Shown piece by piece: positions 9,040 to 18,007 of a DNA stretch of 64,000 nt. A model generated the notes under the pieces. It did no database searches and had not been told where the DNA came from. It saw only the letters and a program-made list of their open reading frames with translations. Position 1 is the stretch's first letter; each line of letters starts with the position of its first letter. The DNA is from CAXXOK01 sp963663285 (GTDB taxonomy: Bacteria > Bacillota > Clostridia > Christensenellales > Aristaeellaceae), in contig CAXXNI010000002.1 in NCBI GenBank assembly GCA_963663285.2, positions 1,984,001 to 2,048,000 of the forward strand, given 5' to 3'. Both the position numbers and the translations under genes were made by a program.

Positions 9040-9774
9040 CTATATTTTCCCCGTATAGTTGCAGCAGGCGCATCCCGCCCCCTGACAGCAGGGGCAAACG
9101 CCGGGATGATCCGCAATCCACTGCATATAATCATCATCGCCCGAATCGGAAGACGACGAATCATCCGAAGAGGATGACGAGGCAATAAAATACCCGCTCG
9201 TTACCGGTTTAGGCAGGTCTTCGGCATTCACCACGGCGCTATCGGCATACAACGCAACCTGCGTCGCAATGGTCGCGATACCGTCCTCCTGCAAGCCATT
9301 TTGGCGCTGGAACATCTTCACACGCTGTACGCAGGTAGAATTGTAGATGTTGCTGAAATTGGAACCCGAGCGGTAATAGCCCAGTTCCAACAGCCGCTGT
9401 TTCAGTGCCAGCACTTCATCCCCATATTGATTGCGGGACAGCTCCCGGTACTCCATCGTATCCACAGTATAATCTGTTTTTGTAACAAAGCTGTTTACAA
9501 CATACCCGGTCGTGCCGTTGTATTCCACCTGCCAGTATGCATCCTCCATCGCAATTACCTTAATCAGGGTATGGTTTGGAATCCGCGCCAGTACTGTCGC
9601 GTTGGAAGCGGGCTTTTTGCGCAGATTCAGCGACCCTTTCTCGGTCGTCACCTCCGCCACGGCCACATAGGTAACACTGTCTTGCTCCTCCGCCGTACCG
9701 GTGCCTGCACACAGCACACCGCACAGGCAAAGCAGCACCAGCCCCCAGAGGGCCGTGCGTTGCAACTTTTTCAT
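9040..9774 (-). CDS. Secreted SH3b/peptidoglycan-binding protein with C-terminal Cys cluster
   Basis: Predicted exported cell-wall protein of about 244 residues. Seen: a signal peptide (WGLVLLCLCGVLCAG), an SH3b domain (~35-90, SLNLRKKPASNATVLARI), a PG_binding_1-type repeat (~105-160, VLALKQRLLELGYYRSG), a Ser/Asp-rich linker, and a Cys-rich tail containing CPCCQGAGCACC. ATG 9774 is preceded by GGGAGGAAAA; the longer frame to 9813 has no better site. It sits inside the permease operon, so the Cys cluster may bind metal at the cell surface (inference). Confidence 0.75.
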   Translation of the reverse strand: MKKLQRTALWGLVLLCLCGVLCAGTGTAEEQDSVTYVAVAEVTTEKGSLNLRKKPASNATVLARIPNHTLIKVIAMEDAYWQVEYNGTTGYVVNSFVTKTDYTVDTMEYRELSRNQYGDEVLALKQRLLELGYYRSGSNFSNIYNSTCVQRVKMFQRQNGLQEDGIATIATQVALYADSAVVNAEDLPKPVTSGYFIASSSSSDDSSSSDSGDDDYMQWIADHPGVCPCCQGAGCACCNYTGKI

Positions 9775-9917
9775 ATGCAGTTTTCCTCCCATCAACCCGG
9801 TGCCCCTATGCATATACCAAAACGGTCCGTGAACACATTCGCTGTCCCGCCCGGCGATTTACACTGATTGCTTCCGGTTGTTTGTTTGTCTCAACGAAAA
9901 AGAGGAATATATGAGCT

Positions 9918-10235
9918 TCAATCGTTCATCCGGTCAAATAATAGCACAGGGGTCGGCTGCCATGCTTTACGCGGCTGCGGCGCTGCAAACGCACGCAGCA
10001 CAACCAGCGCCGCCAGACACACCGGCAGAATTTTGATCAATCCCTGGGTAAAGCCGTTCAATAGCGCGAGCAACACATGGATATTGAGACACACCGGGCA
10101 ATGCTCCCCGATGCAGTGATGGTGAATATTGACCGCACTGTAAGCGCCTGCGGTGCATACAACAAGCACGAGAAAAACAGCCAGCAGCAGCGCAGGGATA
10201 CGCCGCAGATATTTATGCCCGGCTCTGCTCTGCAT
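9918..10235 (-). CDS. Small membrane protein with HHHC/HCPVC motif
   Basis: A protein of about 105 residues with two hydrophobic segments (~14-35 and ~60-85) and, between them, HHHCIGEHCPVCLNIH, a dense His/Cys cluster suited to metal binding. I do not recognise a named family. ATG 10235 is chosen because TAGGAGGAG lies 7 bases upstream; the frame extends to 10304 without a ribosome site. It is the first gene behind the promoter at 10350-10379 and is followed after 143 bases by the SH3 protein, so it probably belongs to the same metal operon. Confidence 0.65.
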   Translation of the reverse strand: MQSRAGHKYLRRIPALLLAVFLVLVVCTAGAYSAVNIHHHCIGEHCPVCLNIHVLLALLNGFTQGLIKILPVCLAALVVLRAFAAPQPRKAWQPTPVLLFDRMND

Positions 10236-10322
10236 AGCTGCTCCTCCTATCATCGTCCGGCTTGTGGAAAGCATTGCTCCCCTACCTACATTTGCAGAAT
10301 ACATGAATCTGATCGGAAATTG

Positions 10323-10379
10323 TTACAAAATCATTACCATTTCATGTGCAGTATACTCACTTTGTACCCAGCTTGTCAA
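10323..10379 (-). promoter_or_regulatory. Promoter with Zur/Fur-like operator for the metal operon
   Basis: On the minus strand, TTGACA (10379-10374) and TATACT (10355-10350) are separated by 18 bases. Just downstream, where transcription would start, lies AAATGGTAATGATTTTGTAA (10342-10323). Its left half matches the B. subtilis Zur half-site AAATCGTAAT except at one base; the right half is weaker. The core also resembles a Fur box. Metal-responsive control is an inference. Confidence 0.5.
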
Positions 10380-10623
10380 CCGGCCTATGCAAAGAGCGTC
10401 TGCAATGCTTGTAAAATCCAATGCCGCTAATCTATTTATTTTCCATCCTTTCCGTTTATATATCCAGCTTCAGGATAGTGGCGCAAGCACGAGAATTCAG
10501 TAACTAACCTTATGAAAGAACAGAAATCGAAAGCCCTGCCATTTCCAAACGGAAATAACACAAATACATAACCGCCTGTATACGGCAATTGAGCGCTTAA
10601 CGGCAGCAAGAATATCAAATAAA

Positions 10624-10683
10624 CTTTTCATACAGCAAACCGCCGGAGGCACTTTTGCCTCCGGCGGTTTGCTGTATGAAAGT
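10624..10683 (-). terminator. Very long perfect hairpin after enolase
   Basis: Two arms of at least 23 bases (CATACAGCAAACCGCCGGAG and onward) pair perfectly around a 4-6 base loop. It lies 10 bases after the enolase stop codon. The arms end in AAAGTT/AACTTT, which provides a weak U-tract in either direction. Confidence 0.8.
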
Positions 10684-10692
10684 TGTATTGGT

Positions 10693-11973
10693 TTACCGGT
10701 TAAAGGCGCCCATACCCGGGTATACCGCCGCGCCGCCCAAGTGCTCCTCAATGCGCAGCAGCCGGTTATACTTGGCTACGCGTTCGCTGCGGCTGGGTGC
10801 GCCGGTCTTGATCTGCCCTGCGCCCAGCGCCACCGCCAGATCGGCAATCGTCGTATCCTCGGTTTCGCCCGAACGGTGGGAAATCACTGCCGTGTATCCG
10901 GCCTTTTGCGCCATCTGCACCGCCTGAATCGTCTCCCACAGGGAGCCAATCTGGTTGAGTTTAATCAGGATGGAGTTCGCACTGCCGCTGTCGATGCCGC
11001 GTTTGAGCCGCTGGGTATTGGTAACGAACAGATCGTCGCCTACCAACTGTACCTTGTCGCCCAATACGGTAGTCATCTCTTTCCAGCCCGCCCAGTCTTC
11101 CTCGTCCAGTGCATCCTCAATGGAGATAATGGGGTACTTCTCCAGCATCGTCTTCCAGTACGCAATCAATTCCTGCGCGGTGTAGCGCGTCTGGTGCTTG
11201 GGCAGCAGATAGCCGTTGTCCGCCTTCCACTCGCTGCTGGCCGCGTCGATCGCCAGCATAAAGTCGTTGTACGGCTTATACCCCGCAGTTTCAATAGCGC
11301 GGATCAGGTACTGTATAGCTTCCTCGTCGCTTTGCAGGTTCGGGGCATAGCCGCCCTCGTCGCCCACCGCGGTAGCCAGCTTATCCTTTTTCAGCAGTCC
11401 CGCCAGCGTGTGGAAAACCTCCGTGCTCCAGCGCAGCCCTTCGGCGAAGGTGGGCGCACCGACCGGCATAATCATAAACTCCTGAATGTCGATGTTGTTG
11501 GTTGCGTGCGCGCCGCCGTTGAGTACGTTCATCATAGGCACGGGCAGCACATGCGCGGCCGCACCGCCCAGGAACCGGTACAGCGGTACTCCCTGCTCAT
11601 TGGCCGCCGCGCGGGCAGCCGCCAGCGAAACCGCCAGAATCGCGTTCGCTCCCAGGCGGGATTTATCCTTGGTGCCGTCCAGTTGTATCATTTTTTCGTC
11701 CAACAGTGCGGTTTGCGACGCGTCCGCGCCTTTCAGCGCATCGGCGATTTCGCCGTTGATGTGCTCAACAGCCTTCAGCACCCCTTTACCGCCAAAGCGT
11801 TTGGGGTCCTGATCGCGCAGTTCCAACGCCTCGAACTGTCCGGTGGAGGCTCCGCTGGGTACTGCGGCCACGCTGCGTGCGCCGCCCTCCAACGTAACCA
11901 TCGCTTCCACCGTGGGGTTGCCGCGTGAATCGATGATCTCACGGCCATGGATTTTTTCAATTGCATAACGCAT
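10693..11973 (-). CDS. eno: Enolase
   Basis: Glycolytic enzyme converting 2-phosphoglycerate to phosphoenolpyruvate in the cytoplasm. It is 426 residues, the usual length, and starts MRYAIEKIHGREIIDSRGNP, the conserved enolase N-terminus. Other family marks are GAILAVSLAAARAAA, the magnesium-binding regions SIEDALDEEDW and LVGDDLFVTN, and the signature ILIKLNQIGSLWETI followed by SHRSGETEDT. ATG 11973 is preceded by GGAGGTT. It is a single-gene unit ended by a long hairpin. A TATAAT at 12085-12090 (minus strand) is a likely -10 element, but no good -35 accompanies it. Confidence 0.98.
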   Translation of the reverse strand: MRYAIEKIHGREIIDSRGNPTVEAMVTLEGGARSVAAVPSGASTGQFEALELRDQDPKRFGGKGVLKAVEHINGEIADALKGADASQTALLDEKMIQLDGTKDKSRLGANAILAVSLAAARAAANEQGVPLYRFLGGAAAHVLPVPMMNVLNGGAHATNNIDIQEFMIMPVGAPTFAEGLRWSTEVFHTLAGLLKKDKLATAVGDEGGYAPNLQSDEEAIQYLIRAIETAGYKPYNDFMLAIDAASSEWKADNGYLLPKHQTRYTAQELIAYWKTMLEKYPIISIEDALDEEDWAGWKEMTTVLGDKVQLVGDDLFVTNTQRLKRGIDSGSANSILIKLNQIGSLWETIQAVQMAQKAGYTAVISHRSGETEDTTIADLAVALGAGQIKTGAPSRSERVAKYNRLLRIEEHLGGAAVYPGMGAFNR

Positions 11974-12136
11974 AGGTTCAACCTCCGTTTATCGTCAGTA
12001 CAGCAGTACTTACAAAACAAATATCCTCCCGAGCCGCCGAAACGGTTTGGGCATGGTTTCCGCCGATTTGGAAACCCTGTACTTATTATAACGCATTTTG
12101 TAAGGTTTGAACCATTTTTTCACAGTTCCCACCGCA

Positions 12137-13306
12137 TCACTCCACAGCGGAAACCTCCTGTGCGGGGAATGCAGCCGTAACCGTTGCCGGATTTGCAGCT
12201 TTACGCGTATAGAGCACCGACGCGATCAGTGCGGAAAGCGGGGCTGTGGCCACCAGCCCGAAGCTGCCAACCAATGTATTCATCAACTGACTGGCTACAT
12301 ATTTCAGGTTGATCACATCCAGCAGCGGCGTACCCTGCCCCGCAAAATACATCAGCATCGACAGGTAATTACCGGAATACGCCAGCATCAGCGTTGTCGC
12401 CATGGTACCCAACACCCCGCGCCCCACCGTCAGCCCGCTTTTCAGCAGCGCGGGCGCATCCAGCGTGGGGCATTGGCGCTGTATCTCCTCACAGGCGACC
12501 GATACATCCATGCTTAAATCCATCAGTGCGCCGGAGTTGGCAATAAACATCATGCCGATAAACAGCGCGCGTGTATCCACCTGCATGGAAGATTGGGAAA
12601 GCAGCGGCACCACGTAAGGGATATCCCCGCCGTCCAGCTTAAGCAAGTGGGTAAACAGCATCGCCAGCAGAAACGTCACCACTGTCCCGGTCAGCGAACC
12701 CAATAGCGCAACAGCGCAGCGGCGGGTGAAGCCTGCCACCAGCACATCAATCAGCACCGTTAGCGTTAGCACTGTCACAAAAGCCGCCAGTATCGGGTCA
12801 ATTCCATCCAGCAGCAGCGGAATCAGCAGTTTCCAGATGATGATCGCGCTGGCTGCCAGCGAAATCAGCGCACCCGAGCCGATAATACCGCCAAAGGCAA
12901 TCAGCGCAATCGCCAGCGCCGCAAAAATCATCAGTTCCGTACCCGCGCGGTAATGATCGATCAGGGTGACTCTCAATTGATCATCCGTACCCATTTGCAC
13001 CAGCGCGTAAGCCGTATCCCCCGGCGCAAACAGTTTATCTTTATCCAGCGCCGTATTCAGGTAGTTATACCCAATGGCTTGCAGCCCTTTGTACTCCCCG
13101 TCCAGCACGGTAATCGTACAGTTCTGCACCCCGGAATACACAATGCCGATGGGTAAAAGGTCGCTGTTATCCACGGTTTCGATGTGCACTGTCTGGCGTG
13201 GTATCGCGGAATACTCGTTCAGGTGTGCATCCGGTAAAAGGCACAACAGCACGCAAACCACAATCATCACGGCGCTGAAAATAAGGCTTTGTCTTTTCTT
13301 TTTCAT
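12137..13306 (-). CDS. YibE/F-family membrane protein
   Basis: About 389 residues. A signal-anchor and an extracytoplasmic part (~30-125) are followed by seven or eight hydrophobic segments with the pattern of YibE/F (PF07907), including LISLAASAIIIWKLLIP, FIGMMFIANSGALMDLSMDV and GRGVLGTMATTLMLAYSG. The function of the family is not established; a transport role is usual guesswork. ATG 13306 is chosen because GGAGGGG precedes it; the frame runs to 13324. It follows the alkaline phosphatase but is separated from it by a terminator. Confidence 0.83.
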   Translation of the reverse strand: MKKKRQSLIFSAVMIVVCVLLCLLPDAHLNEYSAIPRQTVHIETVDNSDLLPIGIVYSGVQNCTITVLDGEYKGLQAIGYNYLNTALDKDKLFAPGDTAYALVQMGTDDQLRVTLIDHYRAGTELMIFAALAIALIAFGGIIGSGALISLAASAIIIWKLLIPLLLDGIDPILAAFVTVLTLTVLIDVLVAGFTRRCAVALLGSLTGTVVTFLLAMLFTHLLKLDGGDIPYVVPLLSQSSMQVDTRALFIGMMFIANSGALMDLSMDVSVACEEIQRQCPTLDAPALLKSGLTVGRGVLGTMATTLMLAYSGNYLSMLMYFAGQGTPLLDVINLKYVASQLMNTLVGSFGLVATAPLSALIASVLYTRKAANPATVTAAFPAQEVSAVE

Positions 13307-13322
13307 CCGTACCCCTCCAAAC

Positions 13323-13351
13323 AAAAAGGGGCTGCCCGATACGGCAGCCCC
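13323..13351 (-). terminator. Rho-independent terminator of the alkaline phosphatase gene
   Basis: GGGGCTGCC (13328-13336) pairs with GGCAGCCCC (13343-13351) around a 6-base loop. Five A at 13323-13327 give the U-tract on the minus strand. Confidence 0.85.
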
Positions 13352-13374
13352 CGGGTGCTTTTGTCGGTTTTTGC

Positions 13375-14862
13375 TTACTTGCTAAGGCCCATGACTTCCA
13401 TGGTCTTGGCAAAGATCGCGGTGTTGTCATACAGGCCGGCAAACGCTTCGGCGCCAACGCCCTGCGCGTACACGGGAACCTGCAAACCGGTGTGGGAGTA
13501 CGAGGTGAAGCTGAGGCCCGCTTTGTTGTTTTCGATGTGGCTTACCGCCATAGACAGCGGCTCGTAGCCCCCGTAGAGCAGCATTTCAGCGTCCGTCATA
13601 TCATCCTTGGTTACGTTTTTCATGCTCAGGTCGAAGGCGGCTTTCAAAGCGGCTACATCCGCGTCGGTCAGGCTCAGGTCTTTATCGGCTTCAGTGGTGA
13701 GGCCGTAGTATTCCTGAATCTTCGCCAGCGCATCCTCGAAGGTGGCGCCGTTGGTGCGCATCTCTTCGATAATCGCATCAAAATCCGTGAAGGACATGGT
13801 CTGGTTGGTCAGGTAATTAAAGTGCGTGGCATACGCGGTGGTTGCAAAGCCGATGGTCATGCCGCCGGTTTCATGATCCGCCGTTACGATGATGAGGGTT
13901 TCATCCGCATGCTCGGCAGCGAAGTCGATCGCGACCTGCACCGCATCGGAGAAGGCAATGGTATCGTGGATGCTCGTTGCGGCGTCGTTGCCGTGGCAGG
14001 ACCAGTCAATCTTGCCGCCTTCACACATCATGAAGAAGCCGTTGTCGTTATCCAGCACGTTAATGCCGACTGTTACGAAATCCGCCAGAGAGAGGATATC
14101 CTCACCGGCTGCAACGCGGCGCTGACGGTCGATCTCGTAGGTCAGAGCGTCTGAATCCTGAATATCGGGGTTCACAGCCAGCACGCGGCCGCTTTCGCTG
14201 TTCAAAGCGCGAATGTCCTCGTTGGTGTTTACATAGTTCCAGCCATTGGCCGCGGCCACATCGTACAGGCTGGTCTGGGGATCAGCCTTGTCATCACCCG
14301 TAATATGGTGGAAAGCACCGCCCGCGAGGTAATCCAGCGTGGTGCCGGTTAGCGCTTGCACGCCGATGTCGTAATAGCTGTTACGGCTCTCGCTCTTGGC
14401 GTAATACGCGGCAGGCGTAGCATGGTTGAGCGATACGCTGGAGATAACGCCGATCTTCTTGCCGGCTTCCTTGGCGTATTCGGTAATGAGCTTGAAGCTC
14501 TGGGTCTTATCCACATTGTAGTTCAGCACGCCGGAAAGCGTTTTGTTGCCGGACGCCATCGACGTGGCGGTGGAGGCGCTGTCCGGGCAGAAGGAAGACG
14601 CGTCATACGTGGTCATCATGCCGACCTGCGCAAATTCGGTAAAAGACAGTTGCGCGGCTACCGGCGCGGTTGCATCAGGGTTGCTCACGGCGCCCATATA
14701 ATACTGGGTCGCCGTTACCTGCGGGTTGCCCATACCATCGCCGATAAACATAAATACATATTTGGGCATCGTCGCCGAAGCGGTATCCTCCGCCATACCG
14801 GCGGCAGGCGCGAACGCGAGCATCATCGCGAGGGTGCACAGAAGTGCAAGAATCCTTTTCAT
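13375..14862 (-). CDS. phoA: Secreted alkaline phosphatase
   Basis: Extracytoplasmic phosphomonoesterase that releases inorganic phosphate. About 495 residues with a clear signal peptide (ILALLCTLAMMLAFAPAAGM, cleavage near AEDTA). Catalytic marks: the metal ligand in FMFIGDGMGNPQ, the nucleophile serine in PDSASTATSMASGNKT, and the second metal site in VTADHETGGM. ATG 14862 is preceded by AAAGGAAG; the open frame to 14955 has no better start. Four 11-base-phased hexamers upstream suggest phosphate (PhoP) control. It ends at its own terminator. Confidence 0.93.
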   Translation of the reverse strand: MKRILALLCTLAMMLAFAPAAGMAEDTASATMPKYVFMFIGDGMGNPQVTATQYYMGAVSNPDATAPVAAQLSFTEFAQVGMMTTYDASSFCPDSASTATSMASGNKTLSGVLNYNVDKTQSFKLITEYAKEAGKKIGVISSVSLNHATPAAYYAKSESRNSYYDIGVQALTGTTLDYLAGGAFHHITGDDKADPQTSLYDVAAANGWNYVNTNEDIRALNSESGRVLAVNPDIQDSDALTYEIDRQRRVAAGEDILSLADFVTVGINVLDNDNGFFMMCEGGKIDWSCHGNDAATSIHDTIAFSDAVQVAIDFAAEHADETLIIVTADHETGGMTIGFATTAYATHFNYLTNQTMSFTDFDAIIEEMRTNGATFEDALAKIQEYYGLTTEADKDLSLTDADVAALKAAFDLSMKNVTKDDMTDAEMLLYGGYEPLSMAVSHIENNKAGLSFTSYSHTGLQVPVYAQGVGAEAFAGLYDNTAIFAKTMEVMGLSK

Positions 14863-14908
14863 TTTTCTACTTCCTTTCATTGAGTTCTCTTGCAGAATAA
14901 ACGTGAAA

Positions 14909-14947
14909 GGTAAGTACTGTTTACAAACCGGGTAAACGTATCGTAAA
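14909..14947 (-). promoter_or_regulatory. Candidate Pho box: four hexamers with an 11-base period
   Basis: Read on the minus strand: TTTACG (14947-14942), TTTACC (14936-14931), TGTAAA (14925-14920) and CTTACC (14914-14909), each exactly 11 bases apart. Gram-positive PhoP binds TT(A/C/T)A(C/T)A-type direct repeats with this spacing. The third copy is poor. The array sits 47 bases before the alkaline phosphatase start. Confidence 0.5.
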
Positions 14948-15094
14948 TTTTCCAAGGTGAAAATGCGCCCGTTTCAGGCATGCCGTACACCCTGTTTTTT
15001 CCTGTGACAAAGCCGGTCAATCGTTACGCCTGTTTGCCTGTTTGCGTTCGCACCTGCTGATTTCCGCACAATACCGTTGCATTAAAAATTTAGT

Positions 15095-15128
15095 AAAACG
15101 CCCGCAAACCATACGGCGCGGGCGTTTT
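15095..15128 (-). terminator. Hairpin terminator of the SH3/VanW gene
   Basis: AAAACGCCCGC (15095-15105) pairs with GCGGGCGTTTT (15118-15128). The A-rich left flank supplies a U-tract for minus-strand transcription. Confidence 0.65.
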
Positions 15129-15246
15129 TCGCGCTTCTGCCCGCTGCGCAACCGCGTGGACAAACAAACGCTGCTTATTTTACATAACAAGGCTGTTGTA
15201 AAAGAACGGTTATTTTCAAACCAACAACAGGAAAAGTACGCTGCTC

Positions 15247-16387
15247 TTACTCCGCGCCTTTAAACACCTGAATCGTGATAACGCCTTCGCCGATGCTCTC
15301 CGCTACGATGCGAATGGGAAAATCATAATCATTTCGGAAAATGAAATTCAAAGAGGTGTTGCCCACAGCGGCATCCTGGTGCATGGGCAGGTAACGCGCA
15401 CAACCGGGGCCATGGGGGCGGCGGTACACAATGGTGATCCCCGGCAGCTTGCGCACCGTGTTATACAGCGTGGAGCTGCTTTGACAGGTGCCCCCGCCAT
15501 AACCCGGTTGGCTCTGCCCGTCTATTAAAACCGGCGCGGGGAAATAGCCATTGGCCTTTTTATACGGGCCGATCTGGGCGTTAAAGTCCAGCTGTTCGCC
15601 GGGCTGCATTACACGGGTCATCAGCTCACAGGAACGCACAATATTCTTTACACGCCCGTCATTCATATCCGAGCCGGTGTTGTAGGCGAAAAAACGAGCT
15701 GAACGCTGCGATAGGGGTATCCTCGCTCATCGGTTCGTCCGTCGGAGACACGACTACCAGATCACTCAGCAGCGTCGCGTCGATATAGCCATAGCTGCGC
15801 CAATACAGCACCTTGGCAAATCCATTTGTAAACTCAAAAATCGCCACTTTGCTGCCCGCTCCCACCTCAATGGGGAAGGTCTCGCTGGTGTTATTGGGCT
15901 CCGTATGCACCTGCGCCAGCGCCGTAACGGTAGCCACATAGCTCATCACCGTAACACCGTAAGGTGCGGTGGTTTCCGGGTTCAGGGTGGTGCAGTTCTC
16001 ATCGATGCAGGTACGCTTCACAAACCCCACATGGCCTTCGTACTCTGCCAGCACGTACGCGGGATACACTTTGTAAATGGTAATCACTTCGTCTTTGGAA
16101 ATCACAACCACCGAATCGGCGTTGTCATCCTGCCAGGCGCGCATGGTGGCGGCTGTGCCGGTGGCGGTCATCAATTTAATTTTGGTGGTATACAGCGGCG
16201 TAAGCCCGTCGATACTCGGCAGTTCCTGATCGCTCTGGCTGACGATTTCACTCATGCCGTCGTCTTCCACATAATCCTCGATCACCGTTTCATCGGCGGC
16301 AGTAACCCCGGCCGTGATTTCCTCGGCCATTGCCGGCAGCACAAAAAGCAGCAGGCATAAAAATAAAATCAAAGCGCGTTTACGCAA
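15247..16387 (-). CDS. SH3/VanW-type exported protein, split by a frameshift
   Basis: Two abutting frames make one protein of about 379 residues. The 5' part (to ~15659) has a signal peptide (LILFLCLLLFVLPAMAEE) and two SH3-like stretches (~70-190). The 3' part (15666-15247) is a VanW domain with QPGEQLDFNAQIGPYKKANG and GYGGGTCQSSSTLYNTV. At a run of six A (15689-15694 on the plus strand), removing one base restores the joined sequence AFSSFFAYNTGSDMNDGRVK. TTG 16387 is the best start, with AAAGGAG 9 bases upstream; there is no suitable ATG. A TGCTATACT extended -10 lies upstream. A second VanW protein is at 19097. Homopolymer error or a true mutation are both possible. Confidence 0.72.
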
Positions 16388-16566
16388 GCGCGAACACTCC
16401 TTTACGAGTCGAATCTCCATCAGTATAGCACAGTTTCCACTTACACGCGAGAGAGGCCCCGCAAATTTACAGACTAGCCAAAATTGGAAAAATCCTGCGA
16501 AAACTAGCCAACCGCGTGGGAATTTGCTATAATGAACCGATATCATATACGAGGAGGTCACCTGTT

Positions 16567-17503
16567 ATGCCGTTGGTCAATACACAGGAGATGTTTAAGA
16601 AGGCGTATGAAGGCGGATACGCTATCGGCGCTTTCAACGTCAACAATATGGAAATCATCCAGGGTATCACGGAAGCTGCAAAGCTGGAGAACGCTCCGCT
16701 CATTTTGCAGGTCAGCAAAGGTGCGCGCGCGTACGCCAAGCACATTTATCTGATGAAGATGATCGAAGCCGCGATTGAAGACACCGATCTGCCCATCGTG
16801 GTTCATTTGGACCACGGCCCCGATTTTGAAACCTGCAAAAGCTGCATTGACGGCGGCTTTACCAGCGTGATGATCGACGGCAGCCACCTCACCTTTGAAG
16901 AGAACATTGCCCAGACTAAAAAAGTGGTGGAATACGCCCACAGCCAGAAGAAATACGTAACCGTCGAAGCCGAGCTTGGCCGTTTGGCGGGCGTGGAAGA
17001 CGACGTAAAAGTATCTGCCGAAGACAGCAGCTACACCCATCCCGACGAGGTGGAAGAGTTTGTAAAGGCGCACCGGCTGCGACAGCCTCGCCATCGCCAT
17101 CGGCACCAGCCACGGCGCCTATAAATTCAAGGGCGACGCCCAGCTGCGTTTCGACATTCTGGAAGAAGTCGGCAAGCGTCTGCCCGGCTACCCCATTGTA
17201 CTGCACGGCGCCAGCAGCGTTATCCCCGCATACGTGGAGATGATCAACCAGTACGGCGGCAGCATGCCCGGCGCGCAGGGCGTGCCCGAGGATATGCTGC
17301 GCAAGGCTGCGAGCATGGCTGTTTGCAAAATCAACATCGACAGCGATCTGCGTCTGGCGTTCACCGGCGAAATCCGCAAGCATCTGGCCGAGCATCCCGA
17401 TCATTTCGATCCCCGCCAGTACCTCACCGATGCCCGCGACGGCATCCGCTCCATGGTACGGCATAAGATCGTAGACGTACTCGGTTGCAACGGCAAGGCG
17501 TAA
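16567..17503 (+). CDS. fba: Class II fructose-1,6-bisphosphate aldolase, frameshifted
   Basis: Glycolytic zinc-dependent aldolase. The frame from ATG 16567 (after GAGGAGG) shows AIGAFNVNNMEIIQGI, the zinc/catalytic HLDHGPDFETC and GGFTSVMIDGSHL. It shifts near 17071: dropping one C restores ATGCDSLAIAIGTSHGAYKF and leads into the second frame, which carries LHGASSV, KINIDSDLRLAFTG and the usual C-terminus to 17503. The full product would be about 312 residues. TATAAT at 16528-16533 is a likely -10. Because this step is normally essential for glycolysis and the other family residues I checked are intact, a sequencing error is likelier than a dead gene. Confidence 0.88.
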
Positions 17504-17568
17504 GAACCGCCTGTTTGCGCAAGTATAACGAATTTGTTATACCCGTGCCCTAAGACTCGTCTTTGATC

Positions 17569-17634
17569 AAGCGCCCCGCGTTCGGCCCCCGCGACAGTGA
17601 ATGGAAACGGGGATAGGCTGACGCGGGGCGCTTT
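17569..17634 (+). terminator. Hairpin terminator after fba
   Basis: AAGCGCCCCGCGT (17569-17581) pairs with ACGCGGGGCGCTT (17621-17633) across a 39-base loop that has some internal pairing. The T-tract is short. Confidence 0.5.
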
Positions 17635-17640
17635 ACGAGT

Positions 17641-18007
17641 ATAAAGCTTTATCCGTAGGAGGTGGAAACCTCAGCCGACGTGCTGGGGGCTTCCATTTGA
17701 CAAATAACACACTTCCTCATGAATGCTCCGGAGGATGTACTCTGGACGATCTTAATATCATTGACGATGTTCAGGAAATCGTGAAGTTGGCGTATACAAA
17801 CAATCACAGTGCTTCTGACTTCCCCGCTTATCTGCCTGTTTTCCGCCGGTTTTTCCATCGGCACGCGGTACGCACTGCCGATGGTATATACCCTGCCGTG
17901 GCTGCTGAGCCTTTTTGCTTCCCCCATACTAAAGGACGCGCAAAATTCCACCAGATTATAACGCACTTATTCCATTTTCAACCCCTATAGATAAAGGAGA
18001 ATCTCAT
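17641..18007 (+). other. Stretch without a recognisable gene
   Basis: Both strands carry short frames (17697-17990 plus, 17649-17966 minus) with no family resemblance. A small GAGGT-GGAA-ACCTC hairpin lies near 17660. I looked for tmRNA, SRP RNA and RNase P signatures and saw none. AAAGGAG at the end belongs to the next gene. Confidence 0.4.

Noticed and set aside
10669..11928. 419-residue plus-strand frame opposite enolase
   Set aside because: Antisense shadow of eno; no start signal or domain.
17649..17990. Possible structured RNA or small protein between fba and the ttcA-like gene
   Set aside because: No match to tmRNA, SRP, RNase P or 6S features that I can see, and both frames lack ribosome sites.
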